The position numbers and the translations under genes were made by a program. This document shows positions 6,261 to 12,688 of a DNA stretch of 13,188 nt, one piece after another. The stretch lies in assembly GCA_023449855.1 (NCBI GenBank), contig JAEXHR010000129.1, positions 1-13,188 of the forward strand. Reading direction: 5' to 3'. Below the pieces are notes generated by a model. That model was not told where the DNA came from, did not search any database, and saw only the letters and a list, made by a program, of their open reading frames with translations. Position 1 is the first letter of the stretch, and every line of letters begins with the position of its first letter. The DNA is from Pseudomonadota bacterium (lineage in GTDB: Bacteria > Pseudomonadota > Alphaproteobacteria > Rhizobiales > Xanthobacteraceae).

Positions 6261-6398
6261 ATGTACGCTCAATCCTACCGTCCCGTTCTTTCCGCGGCGC
6301 TGCCGTTTCTGGGCTCCGGCGTTGCGTTGGTCGCGATGCTGGTGATCGGCGCGGTGTCCGTCGCGGGAACCATGATGGGGTCCATGGCTGGCCTTTGA
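6261..6398 (+). CDS. 45-residue single-span membrane peptide, unknown function
   Basis: I do not recognise this protein. It begins MYAQSYRPVLSAAL, then has one hydrophobic segment of about 25 residues (roughly 11-36) and a short Met/Gly-rich tail (GTMMGSMAGL). It has no cysteine or histidine and one positive charge near the N-terminus. GGAGA lies five bases upstream of the ATG, the spacing expected of a real start. It sits alone in a 521-base interval between the divergent cld and the thioredoxin gene, with its own SigF-like promoter candidate. The five methionines are too few to call it a methionine-rich oxidant sink of the MrpX kind. A small stress-induced membrane protein is the most that can be said. 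It could still be a chance frame, but promoter, ribosome site and hydrophobic span argue otherwise. Confidence 0.6.
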   Translation: MYAQSYRPVLSAALPFLGSGVALVAMLVIGAVSVAGTMMGSMAGL

Positions 6399-6531
6399 CG
6401 GGCAAGCCCAGGCTCGCCCCATCGGCGTCCGACGTTGTCGGTCCGCGTGCCCCGGCCGACCTGACCTCGTCTTCCTTCGGGAGGGACGCGGCGGGCGGCG
6501 CTGGTAGCCGCTAACATCTTGTGAGGCCCGC

Positions 6532-6557
6532 GTAACCATGCGGCCATCGGAAACGAA
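6532..6557 (+). promoter_or_regulatory. SigF-type ECF promoter for the thioredoxin-metalloprotease pair (exact match)
   Basis: Plus strand GTAACC (6532-6537), 16 bases, CGAA (6554-6557), 38 bases before the thioredoxin ATG at 6596, giving a leader of about 30 bases. It is the third exact copy in the window and the only exact one on the plus strand. Confidence 0.85.
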
Positions 6558-6595
6558 CCAGCGGTAACGGTTCCACGCAACAGGAAAGCAGATCC

Positions 6596-6982
6596 ATGTC
6601 CCTCGTTCGATTCCTCCCCATTGCAGCGCTGGCTGTTATCGCGGCGCCTCTTCAGGCACAGCCGGTCCAGCCTTTCAGCCTCGGCGCGCTCAAGGCTGCG
6701 CAGGCGGCGGGCAAACCGGTGCTGGTCGATGCCTTCGCGCCCTGGTGCCCGACCTGTCGTGCGCAGGCTCCGACGATCGACAAGCTCTCGACCGATCCGG
6801 CCTACAAGAACCTCACTATCCTCCGGCTCGACTATGACAACCAGACGGCGGAGAAGAAGGTGCTCGGCATCACCAAGCAGAGCACCCTCATCGCTTACAA
6901 GGGCAACAAGGAGGTCGGCCGCATCGTCGGCATTACCGACGGCGCTCAGCTGCGCAGTTTCGCCGCCACGCCGCTGCGCTGA
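6596..6982 (+). CDS. periplasmic thioredoxin-fold protein (CPTC active site)
   Basis: A 128-residue exported thioredoxin-like protein. A Sec signal peptide covers about residues 1-21 (hydrophobic 6-17, ending PLQAQ). The mature domain has LVDAFAPWCPTCRAQAP with active-site C51 and C54, then LRLDYDNQ and GITKQSTLIAYKGNKEVGRIVG. The residue normally occupied by the cis-proline facing the active site is Ser (KQSTL). As I recall, a subset of periplasmic thioredoxins shows this, and it should alter substrate release. The likely role is reduction or isomerisation of oxidised periplasmic cysteines. It has an exact SigF-type promoter and is followed two bases later by the metalloprotease, so the two are almost certainly one operon. 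Confidence 0.9.
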   Translation: MSLVRFLPIAALAVIAAPLQAQPVQPFSLGALKAAQAAGKPVLVDAFAPWCPTCRAQAPTIDKLSTDPAYKNLTILRLDYDNQTAEKKVLGITKQSTLIAYKGNKEVGRIVGITDGAQLRSFAATPLR

Positions 6983-6984
6983 CC

Positions 6985-7959
6985 GTGCTGCGTCTCGACC
7001 GGCGTGCCGCGGTCATGGGTCTCGGCGCTGCTGCGTTCGGGATCACTTCGCTCGCGGGCGCGATCGCGGCACCGAGCTATGACGATCCGGACGACATGTA
7101 TGGCGCCCTGCGGCGCCAGCCGGGTCAGATCCTCCGTGTCGGAGCCGGCACGATCAACCTCGTGTTTGCCGATGGAGCACCCGGCCTCGATCGCGATCGC
7201 GTGGTCTCCTGGGTACGCACCGCGGTCGCTGCGGTAACCGCCTATTTCGGCCGTTATCCGGTCAAGGACTATGGGCTATTGGTGATTGCCGAGCCCGGCG
7301 ATCACGTCGGCCATGCAACGACGTTCGGCTATGCCGGCACCGCGACCCGGATTCATGTCGGCGTAGCGGCCGATGCGACCGCCTTCCATCGCGATTGGGT
7401 GCTGGTCCATGAGATGGTCCACACAGCCCTCCCGAACCTTCCTCGCCGAGCGCTGTGGCTCCAGGAGGGCAATGCGACCTATGTCGAACCGATCGCCCGG
7501 GCGCTGGTCGGCGAACTGCCTGTCGAGGAGGTGTGGCGGGAGTCGATCCTCGGCATGCCCAAGGGCACGCCCAAGGCCGACGACCCGGGAATGGACGGAA
7601 CCCGCGCCTGGGGCCGGCTCTACTGGGGCGGCGCAACCTTCTGGCTGCTCGCCGACATCGCAATCTACCAGGACAGCGGCGGGAGATATTCCCTGCGCAA
7701 TGCCCTGCAGCGCATCAACCGTGAGAGCGGCGGAAACACGGTCGAGTGGTCGCCCGAGCAGCTGATGGCGGTCGGTGACATGGCGGCCGGAACGCGCTCC
7801 CTGCAGGATCTCTATGTCCGGTTTGCCGAGCAGCCTATCGATACGGACCTGAGCGATCTTTTCCGGCAACTCGGCGTCGGGATGGACGCGCAGGGCGGCA
7901 CGCGCTTTGACGATCGGGCACCTTTGGCCGAACTTCGCCGGCGGATCACGAAACCGTAG
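6985..7959 (+). CDS. exported HExxH metalloprotease-like protein with Tat-type signal
   Basis: A 324-residue exported gluzincin-type protein. The N-terminus MLRLDRRAAVMGLGAAAFG carries a twin-arginine and hydrophobic segment ending near AIAAP (about 30), suggesting Tat export. The catalytic site is VHEMVHTAL (H142, E143, H146), followed by ALWLQEGNATYVEP with E161 as the likely third zinc ligand. The gap is shorter (14 residues) than the 18 of M1 aminopeptidases, so it belongs to a smaller, poorly described relative. The C-terminal half is helical without a recognised domain. The start is GTG at 6985-6987, two bases after the thioredoxin TGA, which points to translational coupling; no strong ribosome site is seen. 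An ATG at 7015 would delete the twin arginines. A periplasmic role in clearing damaged proteins is an inference from context. Confidence 0.85.
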   Translation: MLRLDRRAAVMGLGAAAFGITSLAGAIAAPSYDDPDDMYGALRRQPGQILRVGAGTINLVFADGAPGLDRDRVVSWVRTAVAAVTAYFGRYPVKDYGLLVIAEPGDHVGHATTFGYAGTATRIHVGVAADATAFHRDWVLVHEMVHTALPNLPRRALWLQEGNATYVEPIARALVGELPVEEVWRESILGMPKGTPKADDPGMDGTRAWGRLYWGGATFWLLADIAIYQDSGGRYSLRNALQRINRESGGNTVEWSPEQLMAVGDMAAGTRSLQDLYVRFAEQPIDTDLSDLFRQLGVGMDAQGGTRFDDRAPLAELRRRITKP

Positions 7960-8015
7960 GTCCACGGATGCTCCACCAGGCGGGGAGTGGGGTTCTTGGC
8001 TCCCGTCCAGAGGCT

Positions 8016-9443
8016 TCATTCTGCGATCGCCTCGAGCGAATCGCGAATGGTGGTGGCGCGATCGGTGAGTTTCTGCGGCCCGGCCGCAAATTGGCCGCCC
8101 AGTACCAGCCACACGCCGAGCAAAACAATTGCAGCTCCGGCGATCAGGCCCGAATGCAGTAGCCAGAAGGATACGGCCGAGCTCGGCTCATACATCGCAC
8201 CCAGCCAACCAACGAGGAGGTTTGCGGCGAAGAGGTGGAGATAGCAGAGCGCGATCATGGTCCCGCAGGTGCCACGCGGCGCCATGCGCGAGTATAGCGC
8301 AAGCGCGACGGGCAGGCTGTGGGCGAAGCCGATATTGTTGAGGATGTGGAAGGCCAGAGCCCACCCCAGGGCTACCTGGTGCGGAGCCCCGGCGTTCTTT
8401 GTCGCGATCGCCAGCGCGAGCGGCGCGAGCGCCGAGAATGCTGCACCGATCGTGAGCTTGGCCAATTCGCTGGGCTCGGGCCGCCGGCGACCCCAAGCGC
8501 GCCAGAAGGCGACCGAGAGACCCATCACCACGGTGCTGATCACCGCCCCGAAGGACAAGAGCCAGGTGATTGGCAGCATGTGCCCGAACAGCATCAGGTC
8601 GTAATTGGCCTCGCCCCAGATCAGATAGGCGTTGAAGGTCTGCTGGTTGCCGATCTGGGTTATGGTAAGCACCGGCAGGAGAAGGATGAGGATGGCGATG
8701 TTGCGCACATCATGCTTCGTGAGCTGGACAGGCTGATTGCCGGCGCGCGCGGGCGAGTTCACCGGGATGGTCCCAAGGCCCGCCACGTAGATGATCAGAC
8801 CGATCGTCATGCCGACGCCGGCGGCAGTGAATCCCCACCGCCACGCGACATCCTGGCCGAGGCTTCCGCAGACAAGCGGCGCCAGGATACCGGCGATCTG
8901 GACACCGAACATGTAGAGCTGAAAACCGTCCGAGCGGCGTTCGTCGCCGGCCCGATACAAGGCGCCGATCTGCCCGGCGTGATTGCTGCGGAACGCGCCG
9001 AGCCCCAGCAGCAGGAAGAGAAGCGCGAGCAGAAAGGTACGATCGAACGCCATCAGGATATGGCCGATCGTCATCATGACTGCCCCGGCGACCACGGCGC
9101 GGGTCTTGCCGACCCAGCGATCCGCGATCGCGCCGCCGATGATCGGCGTGAGATAAGCGAGCCCCGCGTAGAGCCCGAAGATGTAGGAGGCGAGCTTTTG
9201 CGGCGACTGGTGCATATCACCGTTGCCGAGCAAGCGCTCGAGAGCGGCAAGGCCCCAGACCTGCCCGACATGATCGGGCTGAAGCAGCCAGTGCGTCATG
9301 TAGAGCACAAGCAGCGACTGCATGCCATAATAAGCGAAGCGCTCGAACGAACCGGCGAACGAGAGGGGGCCGAGTCCGAGCGGATGGCCAAAGAAGGTCC
9401 GGCCGGCCGGCAACAACGCCGGGCCTTGATGGATCGTGTTCAT
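8016..9443 (-). CDS. divergent POT/PTR2-family (MFS) peptide transporter
   Basis: A 475-residue integral membrane protein with about 12-14 hydrophobic segments, full length for proton-coupled oligopeptide transporters. Family blocks are FERFAYYGMQSLLVLYM (33-49), GLYAGLAYLTPIIGGAIADRW (90-110, listed here in part), GLGAFRSNHAGQIGALY (147-163) and LAPLVCGSLG. The ExxERFxYYG signature is altered: E34, R35 and F36 are present but the first Glu is Gly (G31). The TM4 lysine position is Arg (R152) and the FYxxINxG Asn is Gln (Q182). These residues shape proton coupling and peptide-terminus binding, so either substrate or coupling may differ from classical di/tripeptide uptake. GGAGA lies six bases before the ATG. 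It follows the second exported methyltransferase by 40 bases and is presumably its operon partner. Confidence 0.88.
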   Translation of the reverse strand: MNTIHQGPALLPAGRTFFGHPLGLGPLSFAGSFERFAYYGMQSLLVLYMTHWLLQPDHVGQVWGLAALERLLGNGDMHQSPQKLASYIFGLYAGLAYLTPIIGGAIADRWVGKTRAVVAGAVMMTIGHILMAFDRTFLLALLFLLLGLGAFRSNHAGQIGALYRAGDERRSDGFQLYMFGVQIAGILAPLVCGSLGQDVAWRWGFTAAGVGMTIGLIIYVAGLGTIPVNSPARAGNQPVQLTKHDVRNIAILILLLPVLTITQIGNQQTFNAYLIWGEANYDLMLFGHMLPITWLLSFGAVISTVVMGLSVAFWRAWGRRRPEPSELAKLTIGAAFSALAPLALAIATKNAGAPHQVALGWALAFHILNNIGFAHSLPVALALYSRMAPRGTCGTMIALCYLHLFAANLLVGWLGAMYEPSSAVSFWLLHSGLIAGAAIVLLGVWLVLGGQFAAGPQKLTDRATTIRDSLEAIAE

Positions 9444-9483
9444 CTAAAGTCTCCAGAGTTGAGTGCCAGCAAAGCGTGACGTG

Positions 9484-10440
9484 TCAGCCGCGGGTTGCGG
9501 GGGCAGGGGAAAGGGGCTTGCGAAAACGCAGCGTCATGCGGTCGCTCTCGCCAATCGCGTCGAAACGGACCCGGTCCGCCGCGCTCACGGTCGGCTGACC
9601 TGGAATTTCGCTGAGCTGGGTGGGCTTGAGTGTCCAGACACCCAGGGGGTAAGTCTTGATGTCCGTGGGATTGGCGTTGATCTCGGACGATGCGTCGAGC
9701 ACGAAGCCGGCTTTCGTCGCAGCGGCGATCACGACCCTGGTCGGGACATAGCCAGTGAATGGATCTCCGGTCAGGACCGGATCGATCTGCGGCTCAGCGC
9801 GATGTTCCTCGATCGCGAGGATGCCTCCCGGCTTCAGCGCGCGATAGACGTCGCGGAAACCCTTGTCGGCATAACGCTCGTGCAGCCACTGATGCACTTC
9901 GCGGGAGGCGAGGACCAGGTCGACGCTTCCCGGTCTCGCCAGCAAGCCGGATCGCGGCCCAAAGGTCGCATAACGGATGGGCCCCAGGCGAGCAAAAGCG
10001 GCTCGGCTGGGTTCATCGCCGCCATTCCCTCCGACCAGCAGGTTCCGCCACCGGTCGTTTCCGAGATCCGGGACGCCCGCGATATAGATGCCGCGGGTCC
10101 TGGCGAGATAAGGCGCCAGGATACGGGTCCAGTAGCCGCCCTCGGGCTGCAGATCGACGACCGTCATCCCGGGGCGCAGACCCCAGAAGCGCAGCGTCTC
10201 GTAGGGGTGGCGATCATGGTCGCGCGCGCGATCGGCGGCGGTGCGCACGGTCGAGGAGAGCGCCGCGGCGAGGTGCGCGTCGCGCTGCCGATCGGACGCG
10301 CCGAGGGATCCTTGGTGCGTGCTCGGTGCCGCCCGGGCCCGCGCCGCCACGGTCGCGCCGGAGACCAGGAGAAGCGCAATGCAAGTCAGGGCAGACCATG
10401 TGGATGATCCGGTCGGCGATGATCCAGGGACATTCTTCAT
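9484..10440 (-). CDS. exported class I methyltransferase-fold protein (COG4798-like), copy 2
   Basis: A 318-residue paralogue of the protein at 2686..3564. A longer N-terminal signal segment (hydrophobic 17-32, then ARARAAP near 38) precedes the same core. The core has RHPYETLRFWGLRPG, motif I VVDLQPEGGYWTRIL (94-108), VDLVLASREVHQWLH (173-187), ALKPGG (201-206), EEHRAEPQ and SSEINANP. It shares the identical tail IGESDRMTLRFRKP before seven extra residues. A 20-25 residue insertion near 130-150 (LLVGGNGGDEPS) differs from copy 1. GGAAG lies eight bases before the ATG. It heads a minus-strand operon with the POT transporter and diverges from the TetR gene. A weak SigF-like string (CTAACC-N16-CATA, 10537-10512) lies upstream. 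Substrate and cofactor source are unknown. Confidence 0.85.
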   Translation of the reverse strand: MKNVPGSSPTGSSTWSALTCIALLLVSGATVAARARAAPSTHQGSLGASDRQRDAHLAAALSSTVRTAADRARDHDRHPYETLRFWGLRPGMTVVDLQPEGGYWTRILAPYLARTRGIYIAGVPDLGNDRWRNLLVGGNGGDEPSRAAFARLGPIRYATFGPRSGLLARPGSVDLVLASREVHQWLHERYADKGFRDVYRALKPGGILAIEEHRAEPQIDPVLTGDPFTGYVPTRVVIAAATKAGFVLDASSEINANPTDIKTYPLGVWTLKPTQLSEIPGQPTVSAADRVRFDAIGESDRMTLRFRKPLSPAPATRG

Positions 10441-10571
10441 TTCGTCGGCTTCCAGCTTTGTGAGGTGGTTGCTGCGACGATAGTTGATGCCAATCCGATG
10501 ATAATCGGGCTTATGGGAAAATCATTATCGCGGTTAGTGAAGAAATCCGGACGGCGGTGCGATGTAGCTCG

Positions 10572-10605
10572 CGGTGCCGGGCGACAGGGGGGCCGCCCGG
10601 CACCG
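10572..10605. repeat. perfect 12-bp inverted repeat (hairpin 1), terminator-like on plus
   Basis: Arms CGGTGCCGGGCG (10572-10583) and CGCCCGGCACCG (10594-10605) are exact reverse complements around a 10-base G-rich loop. A short TTT follows on the plus strand, weakly resembling an intrinsic terminator, but no plus-strand gene ends here. Confidence 0.75.
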
Positions 10606-10613
10606 TTTCACAG

Positions 10614-10664
10614 GCCGTCTGTCCTCGTGCCACGTCCAGGAGCAACCGGGCACGAGGGGACGGC
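10614..10664. repeat. long interrupted inverted repeat (hairpin 2)
   Basis: Outer arms GCCGTC (10614-10619) and GACGGC (10659-10664) flank inner arms CCTCGTGCC (10623-10631) and GGCACGAGG (10649-10657). A 3:1 internal loop separates the two helices and the loop is 17 bases. This gives fifteen paired positions in total. Confidence 0.75.
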
Positions 10665-10699
10665 ATTGTCGCCGTGCGGGGATCAGGGGCGGCGACAAT
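10665..10699. repeat. perfect 10-bp inverted repeat (hairpin 3)
   Basis: Arms ATTGTCGCCG (10665-10674) and CGGCGACAAT (10690-10699) surround a 15-base loop. It begins at the base after hairpin 2 ends, so the two would stack coaxially in RNA or single-stranded DNA. Confidence 0.75.
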
Positions 10700-10791
10700 C
10701 ATGGGTTCGCCGGGACGCCTCGCTGAGTTACGCCGCCAGAAGAATTTCCGGCGTCACAGGTGCGGCGCCCGACAAGCGCTCAGAATCCCGC

Positions 10792-10824
10792 TTGACGCTG
10801 ATAAAGCGACTGGTTATCTATTAT
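10792..10824 (+). promoter_or_regulatory. candidate promoter for the TetR operon, possibly giving a leaderless message
   Basis: TTGACG (10792-10797) is a good -35. Possible -10 elements are TATCTA (10815-10820, 17-base spacer) or TATTAT (10819-10824, better match but 21-base spacer). No Shine-Dalgarno sequence precedes the ATG at 10828, so transcription may start at or next to the start codon. Widely spaced arms CTGGT (10810-10814) and ACCAG (10836-10840) bracket it and might mark an autoregulatory operator. Confidence 0.35.
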
Positions 10825-10827
10825 CTC

Positions 10828-11433
10828 ATGGCAAGACCAGCGAATCCACAGACCCATGCCCGCCTGGTTGGAACCGGCGGAGATCTCGTCCGCCGCCAGG
10901 GCTTTCATGCGACCGGCGTGCAGGACGTTGCGACCGCAGCCGGCGTGCCCAAGGGATCCTTCTACAATTACTTCGCGACAAAAGAGGGGTTCGGACTCGC
11001 GATTCTGGACGCCTATTGGGAAGAGATCGAGCGCGACCATCTGGCCAGGCTCGACGACCGGCGCCTCAATCCGGCCGATAGGGTGAGAGCTTTTTTTCGT
11101 GGGCTCTCCCAGATGCACGCCGACACCGGGTTTGGTCCGGGGTGCCTGATCGGCAATCTTGCGCTCGAGCTCGGCAACACCAGCGACCCGGTGCGCGAGC
11201 GTGCCGCCCTGCTGCTTCGCCGTTGGGATGCAGCTCTTGCCGCGTGCCTTGAGGGTGCTCAGGCGGACGGGACGCTGCAATCCGGGCTGGAGCCGGCAGC
11301 GCTCGCCGCAGTGCTGGTGGAAGCCTTCGAGGGTGCCGTGATGCGGGCCAAGGTCGAGCGCGGCCCCACCGCTTTCGCCCGGTTCGAGGCGCTTCTCTCG
11401 GTCTTTCTCCCGAAACGCCCGAAGACCACTTGA
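10828..11433 (+). CDS. TetR/AcrR-family regulator with a NemR-like cysteine
   Basis: A 201-residue repressor. The N-terminal helix-turn-helix spans about residues 10-55 (GDLVRRQGFHATGVQDVATAAGVPKGSFYNYFATKEGF), matching the subgroup that includes E. coli NemR and AcuR. The ligand domain has TGFGPGCLIGNLALEL with the single cysteine C106. By eye this aligns with the GCL motif and reactive C106 of NemR, which senses electrophiles, hypochlorite and chloramines. The ATG at 10828 gives the usual short tail before helix 1; an in-frame TTG at 10792 is possible but unsupported. It ends 25 bases before the isochorismatase-fold gene and is likely co-transcribed with it, so it probably regulates itself and cynS. 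It may also act on the divergent methyltransferase-transporter operon. Confidence 0.9.
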   Translation: MARPANPQTHARLVGTGGDLVRRQGFHATGVQDVATAAGVPKGSFYNYFATKEGFGLAILDAYWEEIERDHLARLDDRRLNPADRVRAFFRGLSQMHADTGFGPGCLIGNLALELGNTSDPVRERAALLLRRWDAALAACLEGAQADGTLQSGLEPAALAAVLVEAFEGAVMRAKVERGPTAFARFEALLSVFLPKRPKTT

Positions 11434-11458
11434 TCGAACAGCGAGACAGGAGGATTCC

Positions 11459-12196
11459 ATGGCTCTGGATGACGTGAACATCGGCAATCCGCTCTATGCC
11501 GACCCGACTGACCCTGTGCTGCCCGCCACCGGGTTTGCGCTTGATCATACGAAGGTGGCCCTTGTCGTCGTCGACCCCCAGATCGACTTTCTGAGCCCGG
11601 AGGGGGTGAGCTGGCCCTATTTCGGCGAGAGCATCACCGAGAACGGCACTGTCGATCATCTGCGGCAGCTGTTCGAGGCCGCCAAGGCTGCAGGCATCAC
11701 CGTCGCTGTCTCGCCTCATTATTACTATCCGACCGATCACGCCTGGAGGTTCGGTGGTCCGCTCGAGAAGGTAATGCACGGGATCGGGATGTTCGGGCGA
11801 AAGGGGCCACTATCGCTGGACGGCTTCGAGAATAGCGGCGCCGACTTCCTGCCTGCGTTCAAAGACCATATTCTCGATGGCGACACGATCATCGCGTCAC
11901 CGCACAAGGTTTATGGCCCCGAGAGCAATGACCTTTCGCTCCAGCTGCGCAAGCGTGGCGTCTCCCAGGTCATCCTCGCCGGCATGGCAGCCAATCTCTG
12001 CGTGGAATCGCACCTGCGCGAGCTCGTTGAGCAGGGCTTCGAGGTGGTGGTGGTGCGTGACGCAACGGCCGGGCCACGCTTGCCGGAGGGCGACGGCTAT
12101 CTTGCGGCCCTGATCAACTTCCGGTTCCTGGCTCACGCCATCTGGACCACGGCCGAGACCGTCGATCAGCTCGAGCAGACCCACGCCGCCGCCTGA
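11459..12196 (+). CDS. isochorismatase-fold cysteine hydrolase
   Basis: A 245-residue cytosolic alpha/beta hydrolase of the isochorismatase-like family. The catalytic triad is visible: D39 in VVVDPQIDFL, K150 in SPHKVYGPESNDL and nucleophile C181 in GMAANLCVESHLREL, followed by VVVVRDATAG. The presence of Cys excludes true isochorismatase and fits amide, ureide or nicotinamidase-like hydrolases (for example N-carbamoylsarcosine or biuret-type enzymes). The exact substrate cannot be assigned. An N-terminal extension of about 30 residues precedes the first strand. AGGAGG lies five bases before the ATG. It is sandwiched between the TetR gene and cynS, with 21 bases to the latter. A role in generating or consuming a carbamoyl/cyanate-linked compound is therefore attractive but inferred. 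Confidence 0.92.
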   Translation: MALDDVNIGNPLYADPTDPVLPATGFALDHTKVALVVVDPQIDFLSPEGVSWPYFGESITENGTVDHLRQLFEAAKAAGITVAVSPHYYYPTDHAWRFGGPLEKVMHGIGMFGRKGPLSLDGFENSGADFLPAFKDHILDGDTIIASPHKVYGPESNDLSLQLRKRGVSQVILAGMAANLCVESHLRELVEQGFEVVVVRDATAGPRLPEGDGYLAALINFRFLAHAIWTTAETVDQLEQTHAAA

Positions 12197-12217
12197 GCGC
12201 GTCAAAGGAGACCAGCG

Positions 12218-12688
12218 ATGATACACACGCATATCTCGCCCGAAGCGCGGGCAAACCTCGCGGAGGCCACCCTGGAGGCCAAGCGCGCCAAGGGTTTGAG
12301 TTGGGACGATATCGCCGAGGGAACCGGGATCAGCACCGAGTTCGTGACTGCCGCCCTGCTTGGCCAGCATCCGCTTCCCGAAGACGTGGCGACCCGCGTC
12401 GTCGAGAAGCTCGGATTGCCTGATCAAGCCGCGCTTGATCTCCAGGCGATTCCGATGCGCGGTAGTCTGTCGGTGCAGCCGCCGACCGACCCCACCATCT
12501 ATCGCTTCCACGAGATCGTGCAGGTCTATGGAACGACGCTGAAGGCATTGATCCATGAACGCTTCGGCGACGGGATCATGAGCGCGATCAACTTCAAGAT
12601 GACCGTCGGTCGGGAAGAGGACCGGGAAGGTGGAGAGCGCGTCGTCATCACGTTGAACGGCAAATTTCTTCCGACGCGCCCATTCTGA
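12218..12688 (+). CDS. cynS: cyanase (cyanate hydratase)
   Basis: A 156-residue protein of exact family length. The N-terminal helix-turn-helix-like domain (about 1-80; LSWDDIAEGTGISTEFVTAALLGQ) mediates oligomerisation. The C-terminal catalytic domain has PTIYRFHEIVQVYG and GDGIMSAINF. Catalytic residues R96, E99 and S122 fall at the same numbers as in E. coli CynS. The enzyme condenses cyanate with bicarbonate to give carbamate, which decomposes to ammonia and CO2, in a decameric cytosolic complex. AAAGGAGA precedes the ATG. Unlike the E. coli cyn operon, no carbonic anhydrase (cynT) or cyanate transporter (cynX) gene accompanies it; it follows a TetR gene and a cysteine hydrolase. Confidence 0.97.
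   Translation: MIHTHISPEARANLAEATLEAKRAKGLSWDDIAEGTGISTEFVTAALLGQHPLPEDVATRVVEKLGLPDQAALDLQAIPMRGSLSVQPPTDPTIYRFHEIVQVYGTTLKALIHERFGDGIMSAINFKMTVGREEDREGGERVVITLNGKFLPTRPF

Larger units (their letters stand above)
10441..10827. other. gene-free divergent spacer between methyltransferase copy 2 and the TetR gene
   Basis: 387 bases with no credible gene on either strand. From left to right it holds the ribosome site and leader of the methyltransferase, an AT-richer patch (about 10497-10530), three adjacent long hairpins (10572-10699), and a weak promoter just before the TetR ATG. An open frame runs through it into the TetR gene but lacks a plausible start or conserved sequence. Confidence 0.7.

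Noticed and set aside
6261..6398. The 45-residue peptide as the missing bufferin precursor BufA
   Set aside because: It has no cysteine, which DUF692 enzymes need to modify, and it is on the other strand more than 3.6 kb from bufB.
6261..6398. The same peptide as a methionine-rich hypochlorite scavenger (MrpX-like)
   Set aside because: Only five Met in 45 residues, and the chain is mostly a membrane span without Met-rich repeats.
6564..6589. GTAACG just before the thioredoxin gene
   Set aside because: The quartet after 16 bases is AAGC; the exact promoter at 6532-6557 is clearly better.
7234..7259. Another GTAACC string (7234-7239)
   Set aside because: It is inside the metalloprotease gene and the base quartet 16 bases later is ATCC, not CGAA.
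7960..8015. A bidirectional terminator between the convergent protease and transporter genes
   Set aside because: GGGAG/CTCCC gives a short stem with a large loop and no T-tract; not strong enough to annotate.
8319..9479. A 386-codon open frame on the plus strand
   Set aside because: It is antisense to the POT transporter, highly charged and repetitive in composition, and its frame follows the third-codon GC bias of the real gene.
10572..10605. Hairpin 1 as a simple intrinsic terminator
   Set aside because: No plus-strand gene ends upstream of it within the spacer, only three T residues follow, and on the minus strand there is no T-run.
10465..10827. In-frame upstream extension of the TetR protein
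   Set aside because: It would add about 120 residues without conserved sequence and crosses three strong hairpins; the short TetR start at 10828 fits the family.
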